Shown piece by piece: positions 31,333-40,648 of a stretch of 43,044 bases of DNA. The DNA comes from CAZIXN01 sp039180415 (GTDB lineage Bacteria > Planctomycetota > Phycisphaerae > Phycisphaerales > Phycisphaeraceae). Under the pieces are notes generated by a model that worked only from the letters and a program-made list of their open reading frames with translations, had not been told where the DNA came from and did not search any database. Both the position numbers and the translations under genes were made by a program. Numbering within the stretch: position 1 is the stretch's first letter; every line of letters begins with the position of its first letter. The stretch is taken from positions 1-43,044 of the forward strand of contig JBCDDH010000023.1 in assembly GCA_039180415.1 (NCBI GenBank), read 5' to 3'.

Positions 31333-33666
31333 TCAGTCTTCGGTGAGTTGATGGCGCGTGAGGTCCATGAGGTGCTGGTGGGTGCCCAGTGTGGCGGGGC
31401 CGGCGGTTTTCGGGTCGGCCCCGACGACGGGTTCGGCCGGGGGCTTGCGGGGGGTGTAGCCGCCGTCGCCGTCCATGTCCCAGGCGAAGCGTCGATCGGC
31501 GTCAAGGGTGTCCAGGACGGTCTGCAGCTTGGCCTGGGCGGCCTTGTCGTACACGGGGGTGATGCACTCGACGCGGTTGTTGAGGTTGCGATACATCCAG
31601 TCGGCGCTGCCGATGTAGTACTCGCGCTGGCCGCGGTTGTGGAAGGTGAAGATGCGCGAGTGTTCGAGGAACCGGCCGATCACGCAGGACACGCGGATGT
31701 TCTCCGACAGGCCCGGCACGCCCGGGCGCAGGCAGCAGAAGCCGCGGACGTGCAGCGCGATGTCCACGCCGGCATTGGAGGCTTCGTAGAGCTTGCGGAC
31801 CAGGTGCTGGTCTTCGAGCTGATTCATCTTCGCGACGATGCGTGGGCGGTCCGGGTCGGCAGGGTCGGCGCCGCGCTTCCGCCAGTCGGCGCAGTGCTCG
31901 ATCTCGCGATCGATCATCTGGACGAACCGGCGGCGCATATTGACCGGCGCGACGAGCAGGTGCCGGAAGTCTTTCTTGATGCTGCGCCCGGTGAGGAAAT
32001 GGAAGACCTCGATCAGGTCTTGCGTGATCCGTGGGTCGCAGGTGAAGAGCCCGAGGTCGGTGTAGAGGTTGGCGGTCTTGGAGTGGTAGTTCCCGGTGCC
32101 GACGTGGGCGTAGACCTTCATGCCGTCGCTTTCTTTGCGAACGACGACGGCGGTCTTGGTGTGGGTCTTGAGGCCGACCAAGCCGTACACGACGTGGATG
32201 CCGGCCTTCTCGAGGCGGCGGGCCAGCGCGACGTTGCGTTCCTCATCGAAGCGGGCCTTGAGTTCGACGAGGCAGACGACCTGCTTGCCCGCTTCGGCGG
32301 CGCGGATGAGCGCCGGGATGAACGGCGAATCGGCGGCGGTGCGGTAGAGCGTGAGCTTGAGGGCGACGACGTCGGGGTCGGTCGCGGCGGCGTTGATGAA
32401 ACGCTCGACGGAAGCGGCGAACGACTCGTAGGGGTGGTGCACGAGCAGGTCGCCGTTGGCGATGATCTCGAAAATGTTGGCTTCGGGGTCGGCGAGGCGT
32501 TTGGGGACGGTGGGCGTCCAGGGTTCGTACTTAAGGTCGGGCCGGGAGACGGAGCCGTGGATGGTCCAGAGGTCGGTGTAGTCCAGCTCGCCGGGCATCT
32601 CGTAGACGTCGTCGGCGCGCAGCCTCAGCTCGTGGAGCAGGAACCGGTTCATCGGGTGGTGCGGGGAGTCGTCGACCTCGAGGCGGACGGCGTTGGCGAA
32701 CCGACGGTCGCGAAGCTCCTGATTGATAAGCTCGAGCAGGTCTTCGGCGTCTTCCTCGTCGCGGTCCACGTCGGCGTTGCGGGTGACGCGGAACGGCTCG
32801 ACGTGCTGGATTTCCATCCCCTCGAACAGGTCGTCGAGGTTGTGGCGGATGATGTCCATCAGGCGGACGAAGCGCGTGCTCCCCGAAGATTTTCCGCCGG
32901 CCGAGCCGTCTTCGCACGGCAGGGCGAGCCACTGCGGCAGCACGACCGGCACCTTCACCCGGGCGAACTGGAAACGCAGCGCGTCGTCCTCGTCGCGCTC
33001 GGCGATGTCGTAACGCTTCACCCCCTTGGGCCCGCGGAGCATGACGCCCAGCGACGTGGAGAGGTTTGACAGGAACGGGAACGGGTGCCCGGGATCGACG
33101 GCGAGCGGGGTACAGATCGGGAAGAGGTTTTTGCGGAAATAGTCGCCGCAGAACGCGAGCTCGGCGGGCTCGAGCTCGTCCCACTCGAGCAGGAAGATGC
33201 CCTCGTGTCGCAGCTTGGGCTGGAGGTCGCGTTTGAAGCAATCGGCCTGCTCGGTGAGCATGGGGAGCACGATCTGCCGGATCGCGTTGAGCTGGTCTTC
33301 CGCCGTCAAGCCGTCGGGCGTGCGGGTGAGCAGGCCGGCTTTGATCTGGCGCTTCAAACCGCCGACGCGCTTCTGGTAGTACTCGTCGAGGTTGGAATTG
33401 AAGATCGCGAGGAAGGCGAGGCGCTCGAGCAGGGGCGTGCGGGGGTCGAGCGCGACGGCCAGGACGCGGCGGTTGAAGGCCAGCCACTGGACTTCGCGGT
33501 TGAGGAATTCGGTCGAGGTGGCGAACGCGGCCGGAGCGGGCGGCGGCACCGAATCGGGTACCACGAACGTATCTTCAAGGAAACCGTCGGCGTGGGTTTC
33601 CGGGTCGGCTTCCCGAGCGGCTTCCGGGGGCGGGGCGAGGGCGGGGGGTTCGTCGGAGCGGTTCAT
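31333..33666 (-). CDS. ppk1: Polyphosphate kinase 1
   Basis: The product is 777 residues, somewhat longer than typical PPK1 because of a proline- and glutamate-rich N-terminal extension of about 55 residues. The core begins FLNREVQWLAFNRRVL. The phosphohistidine region is HVGTGNYHSKTANLYTDLGL, with RFDEERNVALARRLEKAGIH before it and HNRGQREYYIGSADWMYRN near the end. It makes polyphosphate reversibly from ATP. The frame is open to 33936, but the ATG at 33666 leads directly into the extension and lies outside the upstream gene. It may be transcribed with the envelope operon upstream (145-base gap). Confidence 0.94.
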   Translation of the reverse strand: MNRSDEPPALAPPPEAAREADPETHADGFLEDTFVVPDSVPPPAPAAFATSTEFLNREVQWLAFNRRVLAVALDPRTPLLERLAFLAIFNSNLDEYYQKRVGGLKRQIKAGLLTRTPDGLTAEDQLNAIRQIVLPMLTEQADCFKRDLQPKLRHEGIFLLEWDELEPAELAFCGDYFRKNLFPICTPLAVDPGHPFPFLSNLSTSLGVMLRGPKGVKRYDIAERDEDDALRFQFARVKVPVVLPQWLALPCEDGSAGGKSSGSTRFVRLMDIIRHNLDDLFEGMEIQHVEPFRVTRNADVDRDEEDAEDLLELINQELRDRRFANAVRLEVDDSPHHPMNRFLLHELRLRADDVYEMPGELDYTDLWTIHGSVSRPDLKYEPWTPTVPKRLADPEANIFEIIANGDLLVHHPYESFAASVERFINAAATDPDVVALKLTLYRTAADSPFIPALIRAAEAGKQVVCLVELKARFDEERNVALARRLEKAGIHVVYGLVGLKTHTKTAVVVRKESDGMKVYAHVGTGNYHSKTANLYTDLGLFTCDPRITQDLIEVFHFLTGRSIKKDFRHLLVAPVNMRRRFVQMIDREIEHCADWRKRGADPADPDRPRIVAKMNQLEDQHLVRKLYEASNAGVDIALHVRGFCCLRPGVPGLSENIRVSCVIGRFLEHSRIFTFHNRGQREYYIGSADWMYRNLNNRVECITPVYDKAAQAKLQTVLDTLDADRRFAWDMDGDGGYTPRKPPAEPVVGADPKTAGPATLGTHQHLMDLTRHQLTED

Positions 33667-33811
33667 GACGGCGAGGGGTTGGAGCCGAGGACGGGAAACC
33701 GAACCAGCATATGAGGCCCGGCGAAAAAGCCGAGGCGATTCGGGAGTTGCCCGGGGGTTTCTCCCGACCGGCCTCCTCCGTGGGAACTCCGAACGCCGGC
33801 CACGTCCGGGG

Positions 33812-35167
33812 TCAGTGGCCCGGCCCCGCGTCTTCGTCGAGTTGGAGCAGCAAGCGGAGGCGGTCGAGGCGGACGCGGTCCAAGGCGGGGCCGTTGGGTC
33901 CGGGCTCGACGCGGAGCTGCAGGGAAGTCGCGTCAAGCGGCACGGTGAACGGCAGGGGCGTGTCGGGCGGCAGCGGGCGGTTCAGCGCGTCGCCGGCGTC
34001 ATCGGCGACGACGAGCGTGGCGTCGGCGAGCGCCGCGGCGTCGGGGGCCAATCGGGCGGGCAGGGTGAGCGTGGCCCGCCCGGCGAGACGGACCGCCCGA
34101 GCGCGAGCGGGCAAGTCGAAGTCGAGCGCGACCGGGGCGTGGACCCAGGCCTGGGGGCCGTCGTGCGGATCCAGCACGAGCTTCGGGGGGAACGACAACC
34201 CAAAGGCGTTGCCCGCGTCGTCGCCCACGCGCGGCGGCAGGGTGGTGAGGTCGATCAAGCGGTAGCCCGAAGCGGCGAAATCGATCTGGGCGACGTCGGT
34301 GATCGGCACGGCGCGGCGGGCGTCGTCGTCGACCACGGACTGCCGGGGCAGACCGAGCGTGTCGGCGACCAGCGTGGGCGTGATGTGGGCGTGCGTCTCG
34401 TCGAGCCGGGCGGCGCGGGCGTGGACCCGGCTGCTATCGCGGAGTTCGAACACGTCTTCCGCGGCGAAGACGGGCTGAGCTGGATTGGCCAGCCGGACGC
34501 TGGACAGCGCGTCCCACGTCAACGTCACGTCGCCGGTGTCGGTTTCGAGCGTGAGGCCGTTGTCATCAAGCGCGGCGACGAAGCCGGAGAGCACGTCGCC
34601 GTTCCGTAGGGTGGCGGTGTCGTCGAGGGGCGCCGCTGAGGCGCCGTCGGACCAGGTCTGACGATGCGGGCTCGGGCGGTCACGGTCGACGTCGACTCGA
34701 TCGACGCGTTGCACGCGTTCGAGCGGCACGGCGACGACGCCGAGCGCGGCATGGGTCCAACGGAGCGTGTCGGCGGCGGCCGCGCCGGGCGGCGGCGCGG
34801 GCACGCCGACCCAGCGTTGACCGTCAGTAAGCGTCAGCGCCCAGAACGCGCGAGCCGGTTCGGCGTCGGGCGCCGCGGCCTCTTTGACCGGCGTTTCTAG
34901 GGCCGGCGGCGTGAAGGTGAGCCGAACGATGTCGCGGATCGCGCGCTGCCGCAGCACGCCCGCCGCGTCGTACAGCGCGGCGACACCGTCGTCGATCGAC
35001 ACGACGCGTACGGGCCGATCTCTCAGCTGCGCGTCGGTGAGCGTGGCGGGGGTGACCCCCCGGGCGGACCCCACGAGCAGAGCCCCAAACACCGCGAGAC
35101 CGACGCCAATCCGGCGGCCCGTCCCACGGCCCTGAACCTCGAACAACTTCCGCAGCGTCACGTTCAC
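33812..35167 (-). CDS. Exported protein of unknown function
   Basis: The product is 451 residues from a GTG at 35167 that overlaps the previous stop (GTGA). A signal or anchor helix is visible (IGVGLAVFGALLVGSARG). The rest is predicted beta-rich, with repeated sets such as LRNGDVLSGFVAALDDNGLT followed by LETDTGDVTLTWDALSSVRL, a pattern like the small beta-barrel units of planctomycete surface proteins. No enzyme motif was recognised. It is the last gene of the envelope operon. Confidence 0.7.
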   Translation of the reverse strand: MNVTLRKLFEVQGRGTGRRIGVGLAVFGALLVGSARGVTPATLTDAQLRDRPVRVVSIDDGVAALYDAAGVLRQRAIRDIVRLTFTPPALETPVKEAAAPDAEPARAFWALTLTDGQRWVGVPAPPPGAAAADTLRWTHAALGVVAVPLERVQRVDRVDVDRDRPSPHRQTWSDGASAAPLDDTATLRNGDVLSGFVAALDDNGLTLETDTGDVTLTWDALSSVRLANPAQPVFAAEDVFELRDSSRVHARAARLDETHAHITPTLVADTLGLPRQSVVDDDARRAVPITDVAQIDFAASGYRLIDLTTLPPRVGDDAGNAFGLSFPPKLVLDPHDGPQAWVHAPVALDFDLPARARAVRLAGRATLTLPARLAPDAAALADATLVVADDAGDALNRPLPPDTPLPFTVPLDATSLQLRVEPGPNGPALDRVRLDRLRLLLQLDEDAGPGH

Positions 35168-36243
35168 CTCTGAAATATCGGCAATAACCGATTCGGGATT
35201 TGCAAGATCAGCAGGCTCATGCCCGTGGCGTACGACGCGCCGTGGCTGCTGGTCCACGAGCCGTCTTCAGCCTGCCGATTTAACAGCTCGGCCCGCATCG
35301 CGGGGAACCACGTCGCCCAGTGCTCGCCCCCCGCCAGAAACGTCGCCTGGGCGGCGTAGTAGTGGCCGTAAAAATAGTGCCCGCCTCCGCTGAGATTGGC
35401 CTGCAGGGACCGCATGAGATACGCCAATCCCTTGGTCACCGCGTCGTCCTCATACACGCCGGCGTACTGCAATGAGGCCACGCCCGCCGCGCTACGCGGG
35501 TACGCCGAGTTGCCCTGGCTGAGCATGTACCGAAACCCGCCGTCGCCGGGGTTCTGGCACTGCCGGACGTACGCGATGGCGCGGTCGATGGTTGCCTTGG
35601 GCACGCTCAGCCCCGCGTTGCGTGCCGAGCGCAGCGCCATGATCTGCGTGATCGTCACCGAGATGTCCGCGTCGAACGGCCGGGGGTGATACCGCCAACC
35701 GCCCTCGTCGTTCTGCGTGTCGACGATCAGGCGGATGGCTTTCTGCAACACGTCGCGCAGCCGGGGGTCCTGGGTTTGGCCGTAGAGCTCGCCGAGGAAC
35801 AGCGCCGCGTAGCCATGCCCGTACATCGGGCCGTGCGAAGTATCGGCGGCGATCAGCCCGGACTCGCCGGCGTGGTTGATGATGAACTCGGCCGCGCGGC
35901 GAACATTCTCACCATACGCGCCACGGCCGGGCATGTGCCCATCGGCCAGGAACGCCAGCCCGGCGATGCCGGTGATGCCGACGTGTCGGCCGTAACGCTC
36001 GCCGCCGAAGCTGCCGTCGTCGGCCTGGGCGTCGGCCAAGAACGCCAGCCCGCGTTGGACGGCGGCCTGGAGTTCGGGCGTGATTTCCACGAAGTCCTGC
36101 GCGGCCGCGGGACGCGAGATCAGGAAAACTAAAAAGATCGAAGAGATCAGGAACACGCAAACAACTTCAGTCGGCACCGAAGCGCGACGCTTCGCTCTTG
36201 TTGATCTTCTGGGCTTTATCGATCTGCTGGGTCTCGTGTTCAT
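35164..36243 (-). CDS. Squalene-cyclase-like (prenyltransferase fold) repeat protein, exported
   Basis: The product is 359 residues. A basic N-terminus and one hydrophobic segment (VCVFLISSIFLVFLISRPAAA) suggest export. The remainder consists of alpha/alpha-barrel repeats of the prenyltransferase and squalene-oxidase type (GLAFLADAQADDGSFGG, LIVDTQNDEGGWRYHP, YVRQCQNPGDGGFRYM, LLNRQAEDGSWTSSHG). The acidic DxDD motif of true squalene-hopene cyclases is not seen, so it is probably a structural or binding version. Similar genes follow VWA and DUF4175-type genes in many planctomycetes. It overlaps both neighbours by four bases. Confidence 0.82.
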   Translation of the reverse strand: MNTRPSRSIKPRRSTRAKRRASVPTEVVCVFLISSIFLVFLISRPAAAQDFVEITPELQAAVQRGLAFLADAQADDGSFGGERYGRHVGITGIAGLAFLADGHMPGRGAYGENVRRAAEFIINHAGESGLIAADTSHGPMYGHGYAALFLGELYGQTQDPRLRDVLQKAIRLIVDTQNDEGGWRYHPRPFDADISVTITQIMALRSARNAGLSVPKATIDRAIAYVRQCQNPGDGGFRYMLSQGNSAYPRSAAGVASLQYAGVYEDDAVTKGLAYLMRSLQANLSGGGHYFYGHYYAAQATFLAGGEHWATWFPAMRAELLNRQAEDGSWTSSHGASYATGMSLLILQIPNRLLPIFQR

Positions 36244-36977
36244 CGCCCCGCCTCCTCGGCCAATCGCCGGTAGTACGCCTCGGTCGCGTCGCGGTAGATC
36301 GGGCTATACGGCTCGTCCAGCCCGTCGGTCAACGCGTCGCGCAGCCGCGGCGGCAACGCGCCCCATTCGCTGCGCATCTCGTCGAGGCTCTGTTCGGCGG
36401 TCTGCGGGTCTTGGGCCGAACCGGGCGAAAATGCGCCGTCGCTGGAGGCGTTGCTTTGACCCGTCGCGGCTTGCGCGCTTTGGCCGGCGGCTTGTTGGTT
36501 GTTGCCCGGCTGGCCTTCCTGCCCCTGGCCGGGTTGGTTTTGTTGGTTGTCGCCGTCGCGCGGCTGGCCCTGGCCGGAAGACTCCGAGCTCGAAGAACTG
36601 GGCGGCGGGGAAGCCGCCGCGGCCGCGATGAGCTGGTCCAGGCGGTCGAGCACGCGCTGCTGGAGGCGGCGGGTCGGCAGGCCGGTCTGCGTGGCGTCGA
36701 GCCGCTCGGTCACCTCGGTCATCTCCGCCACGGCGAGCGCAAAACTCTCGGTCAGCGTCGGTCCCTGAAGCGTGTCGGCGACGTCGTCCGCGACAGTGGG
36801 CGGCGGGCCGTCCGCCGAGGACGGCGTCGGCTCGGCCGGAGCGGACGGCTCGAGGCCCAACAACTCGTCGAGCGTTGGATCGGCGGACGCGGGGCCGGCC
36901 TTGAGCAACGCCAGGCAGAGCAGGCACACCGAACTCGCCGCGAAGCGTCGCGCGGTGCGGGGGTCAAGGTGTCGCAT
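36240..36977 (-). CDS. Exported low-complexity protein of unknown function
   Basis: The product is 245 residues. A signal peptide (ASSVCLLCLALLKAGPASA) is followed by a helical middle (VAEMTEVTERLDATQTGLPT) and a glutamine/serine/glycine-rich stretch (about 128-190). A conserved-looking C-terminus ends the chain (WGALPPRLRDALTDGLDEPY). It overlaps the large DUF4175-like gene by 14 bases and the cyclase-like gene by four. No function is known to me; position suggests a partner in the same envelope complex. Confidence 0.72.
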   Translation of the reverse strand: MRHLDPRTARRFAASSVCLLCLALLKAGPASADPTLDELLGLEPSAPAEPTPSSADGPPPTVADDVADTLQGPTLTESFALAVAEMTEVTERLDATQTGLPTRRLQQRVLDRLDQLIAAAAASPPPSSSSSESSGQGQPRDGDNQQNQPGQGQEGQPGNNQQAAGQSAQAATGQSNASSDGAFSPGSAQDPQTAEQSLDEMRSEWGALPPRLRDALTDGLDEPYSPIYRDATEAYYRRLAEEAGR

Positions 36978-39900
36978 CGGCGTCCTCCGGGTCGGCGGGG
37001 GGTTCGACTTCGGGCACCGGCTGCGGGAGGGGCTGGGCTTGGCGTTGCTGGCGTTCCATCTCCAGTTTCAGACGCTCCGCGAGGCGGGTGAGTTCGCGCT
37101 GGGTTTCGGCGAGCCGTTGGACCTCGGCCCGCGCGGCGGGGTTTTCGGGGTTGGGCCCCAACAGTTCGTCGGCCAACGCGGTGCGCTCCAGGAGGCCGGC
37201 CTGTTCGCCGCGCAGCAGCTTGAGCTGCGCGGCGTCGGGGATGACCTCCGCGTTGCCACCGCCCCCGCCGCCGCCCCCGCCTTGCTGTTCCGCGAAATCG
37301 TTCTGGGGCGGCGGCGGGATCAGCGCGTCGGCCATCGCTCGCAAGCCCGAAACCACCGCCGCCTGAGCCAATGGAACCGCCACGGCGTCGACGTCGCCGC
37401 CGCCCCGCAACCCCGCCAGCGCATCGGCCGCTCGCGCGTCCAGCCGGTCGTGCATCGACTCGAACACGATCTGGCCGCTGACTTTTTCCCGAAGTGCGCC
37501 CAGGTCTGCGGCGATGGCGTCCTGCGGCTCGGCGAACCGGCGGAGCTCCGCGCGGTCGCGACGGTCGAGTGCCGCCTTGGTCGCCAAGGGCTGGGCCTCC
37601 AACCGCAGCGCGTCCTGCCGCTCGGCCAACTCAAGGTACGCCTCGCGGAGCTGAGCCCGCTGCGCCTGTGCGTCTTGTTCGCGCTGTTGCTGCTGCGCTT
37701 CGCGCACCGCTTCCAGGGCGCGTTCCAACGCGTCGATCGTGTCGTTCTGGCCGTCGCGGCCGACTTCGGGTCGGCCCATGCGGAGCGCGCCGACGGCGCC
37801 CGCCGCGGCGTCCGCGGCTTCGTCCAGCACGGGGACGATCGGCTCGGTGGCGGGGTCGCGTTCGGCGTCGGTCTGCACCACCACGACCCGCTGCCAAAGC
37901 CCGGCCTGCGGTTCGGCCAAGGCCTGAACCAACGCCGCGGCATCGGCGTCGAGCGCGACGTCGGCGGCGTCTTCCGCTTCTTCGGGAGCGGGCAAGCGGT
38001 CGCGCAGGACGCGCTGGTCGGCGATCAGGCGCTCGATACGCTCGGCCAATTCACGCAGCCGACGCTGCAACCGCTCGCGCCGCTTGGCGTCTTGCCGGCC
38101 CATCTGCTCGAGCATGCGGTCCAGCGTGTCCAGCGCATCGAGTTGGCGCTGACCCGCCTGCGACAAACGGTTCTGGCCGGCCTGCTCGGCGCCGCGCTCC
38201 ATCTGCTGCCGCAGGCCCTGGCGTCGCGCCACCTCCGCGGCTTCGGCCAACGCTTCGGCGGCGGCCTGGTCCGCGTCACGTTCGCTGGACTGGGCCAACG
38301 AATCGGCCGTCGACGACATGCGACGCACCAAGTCCCGGCTCTGGTCCGCCAGCTCGGCCTGACGCTCCGCGAGCCGCTCCACGCCCTGTCGCTGCGACTC
38401 GGTGAGCTCGTCCATGCTCCGCCCGGCCGTCTGCGGGAGCAGCGCCCGGGTGTCCAGCGCGACGGCCTCCTGCTCGGCCCGGAGCGCCCCGATCTCCAGC
38501 CGCAGACTCAACGCGTCGCCGCCCTGATCAAGCAACTCGGCGAGCTCGGTGAGCTTTCGCTCCGCGTCGGCCTGGGCTTGACGGGCGGCGGCCTCGGCGG
38601 GCGGCGTATCCCGAGCGAATTGCTCGGCGGCTTGGCCGCTGGACTCGGCGGCTTCGTCGAGCAGGCGTTGGGCGTCGGCGATGAGTTCGTCCAGCTCGGC
38701 TTCGCGCAGCTTGTTTTGTTCGAGTCGGCGCTTCGTGGCGTCAAGCCGCGAGGCCGCCGGGGCGGCGCCCCGCGTGAGGCGTTCCTGCGGGCCGGCCAGG
38801 TCGGCGGGCGTGTCGGGCTGCGCCCGGCGGAGGCCGGCCTGCTCGATGCGGAGGCGTTCGGCGGTGCGGCGGACGGCCGCCAACTCGCGCTGCACCTCGC
38901 TCAGCAGCGTGGCGGCGTCGATGATCGTGAGGCGGCGCGGCACCGCGGCGGTGGGCGGACGGTCGCCCCGCGACGTATCGAAGACGTCCTGCGCGAACGC
39001 GTCGAGCACCGCTACATCGCCGGGACGCAGGTCGTAATCCGCGAGCTTGAGCAACAGGTCGGCCGAAAGCCGCTCGGCGGGGCCGGGCCGCAGGGCGAGG
39101 GTTTCGACGCGAAGGGCCGGCGGCTCGGCGAGCTCGAGTTCGGGCTCGTCGGCGTTGCGCGTGGGCACGCCGAGCGCGACGCTTAGTTCGAGCAAGCCCA
39201 CGTCGTCGGAGGCCTGCACGCGGACGGGCAGCTCCGCGGTGGGCAGCAGCGACAGGTCGGTCGCGGGCTCGAGGATGCCGACGGTGGGCGGTGCGTCGGG
39301 CGTGGTGACCACGCGCAGCCGTCGGGTGGCCGTGTCGGTCAGGCCGTGCTTGTCTTTGAGCAGCAGCGCGATCGTGGTCGCCTCGTCCACGGTTTGGCGC
39401 AGCGTGAGCGTGCGGCCGTCGAAGCCGATCTCAGCGCCTGGAGCCAGGTTGGTGAACCACGCCGCGGCGGCTTGGGCGGTCGCGTCGACCCGGGCGTTGA
39501 GCGTGAAGGTCAGATCAAGCTGGGAGCCCTGCACGGCGTTGAGCGTGCCCAGGCGTTCGGCGGCGGCGGGCAGGTCGACGCGTTGGGTCGGCACGTACGG
39601 CCGGGCGTAGGCGGGCGGCACGATCGTCGCGGCGGCGGCGGCGAGGCTCGGCCGGAGCACCACGGGGATCTCGATCGGCGCGGTCGCGTCGTCGCCCGCT
39701 TCGACCGTGGCGACCAGGCGGGCGGGCTCGTCGCTGCCGACCAGGCGGCGGGTGAGCTCGGCGGGCGGATCGATCTGCGCGGCGAAGCTTGGCGCCGGGG
39801 GCGCGGACGGGTCGCCCGAAGCGCTGCGGAGAGCTTGGCTCTGCGGGTTCATCAGCACCCGCCGGGTCCCGCCACGCCACGCCGGCTGATCCGCCCCGTC

Positions 39901-40611
39901 GTGCTCGAAGCGGTACGCCAACCAAACCCGCAGCCCGTCGGCCATCCCTCGCCGGACCTCGGCCCCCAGCCGGACCGGCGTGTCGGCCGCGAGCACGGTC
40001 GGCCAACCCACCGCCGCGACGTCCACCCGCTTGGGCCACGCCGCGTCGCCCAGGGGCAGCAGCCAACGCTGCGCCGCGACCTTGGCCGACGCCGGCGCGA
40101 CCGACACCACGCCCACCAAGACCGCCACGCCCGCCAACGCCCCGTACAACGAACGACGCGTCGCCTTGGGATCGACCAGGTCCCCGAAGCGACGCCCCGT
40201 CGCCCGGCGGGTCGCTTCCGCGATCGTGGCGACCGCCAACGGGTCGTCGGCCGCCCGCGCGATCCCCGACAACGCCGGCGTCCGGCCGAACCCGCTCAAC
40301 TCCAAGCCGCTCGCCAACCAGCCCCGCAGGTCCGGGAACAACCGCTCGGCCCGCAAGGCCATCTCCGACACGCTCGGCCCGAACGACAGCGCCCGCCCCA
40401 CCCGGCCCCACAACCACACGCCCGCCGCCGCGACCAATCCCACGAGCACGATCAGCCGCAACCACCCCGGCAGCCGCAACAGCCAGTCGATCAAGCCCAG
40501 CGCGACGCAGGCCGGCGCCGCGACCGCGGCGAACTGAGCCAGCCGACGCACCACCAGCAGCCGACGCGCCCGTCGGCCCGCCGCGTCGAGTTGTCGGGCG
40601 ATGGATTCCAA
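36964..40611 (-). CDS. Large membrane coiled-coil protein, DUF4175-like
   Basis: The product is 1215 residues. Two membrane helices are near the N-terminus (AVAAPACVALGLIDWLL and LRLIVLVGLVAAAGVWLW), and one more is near residue 160 (LYGALAGVAVLVGVVSVAPA). A beta-rich extracytoplasmic part follows. A very long alanine/glutamine/glutamate/arginine coiled coil (about 560-1200) contains a nine-glycine run near residue 1117. The layout fits DUF4175-type proteins of planctomycete VWA operons. The start is a TTG at 40611, 37 bases after the VWA gene stop. Its role is probably structural in the envelope; this is inferred. Confidence 0.75.
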   Translation of the reverse strand: MESIARQLDAAGRRARRLLVVRRLAQFAAVAAPACVALGLIDWLLRLPGWLRLIVLVGLVAAAGVWLWGRVGRALSFGPSVSEMALRAERLFPDLRGWLASGLELSGFGRTPALSGIARAADDPLAVATIAEATRRATGRRFGDLVDPKATRRSLYGALAGVAVLVGVVSVAPASAKVAAQRWLLPLGDAAWPKRVDVAAVGWPTVLAADTPVRLGAEVRRGMADGLRVWLAYRFEHDGADQPAWRGGTRRVLMNPQSQALRSASGDPSAPPAPSFAAQIDPPAELTRRLVGSDEPARLVATVEAGDDATAPIEIPVVLRPSLAAAAATIVPPAYARPYVPTQRVDLPAAAERLGTLNAVQGSQLDLTFTLNARVDATAQAAAAWFTNLAPGAEIGFDGRTLTLRQTVDEATTIALLLKDKHGLTDTATRRLRVVTTPDAPPTVGILEPATDLSLLPTAELPVRVQASDDVGLLELSVALGVPTRNADEPELELAEPPALRVETLALRPGPAERLSADLLLKLADYDLRPGDVAVLDAFAQDVFDTSRGDRPPTAAVPRRLTIIDAATLLSEVQRELAAVRRTAERLRIEQAGLRRAQPDTPADLAGPQERLTRGAAPAASRLDATKRRLEQNKLREAELDELIADAQRLLDEAAESSGQAAEQFARDTPPAEAAARQAQADAERKLTELAELLDQGGDALSLRLEIGALRAEQEAVALDTRALLPQTAGRSMDELTESQRQGVERLAERQAELADQSRDLVRRMSSTADSLAQSSERDADQAAAEALAEAAEVARRQGLRQQMERGAEQAGQNRLSQAGQRQLDALDTLDRMLEQMGRQDAKRRERLQRRLRELAERIERLIADQRVLRDRLPAPEEAEDAADVALDADAAALVQALAEPQAGLWQRVVVVQTDAERDPATEPIVPVLDEAADAAAGAVGALRMGRPEVGRDGQNDTIDALERALEAVREAQQQQREQDAQAQRAQLREAYLELAERQDALRLEAQPLATKAALDRRDRAELRRFAEPQDAIAADLGALREKVSGQIVFESMHDRLDARAADALAGLRGGGDVDAVAVPLAQAAVVSGLRAMADALIPPPPQNDFAEQQGGGGGGGGGNAEVIPDAAQLKLLRGEQAGLLERTALADELLGPNPENPAARAEVQRLAETQRELTRLAERLKLEMERQQRQAQPLPQPVPEVEPPADPEDADATP

Positions 40612-40648
40612 AACAAACCACGGCGAGCCGCGAAAGCGACGGATCGAT

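Noticed and set aside
31348..33069. Plus-strand open frame opposite ppk1
   Set aside because: Antisense shadow; PPK1 motifs on the minus strand are unambiguous.
36772..39186. 804-codon plus-strand frame opposite the DUF4175-like gene
   Set aside because: Its length reflects high GC and the absence of antisense stops. The minus frame has membrane helices, coiled coil and operon overlaps.
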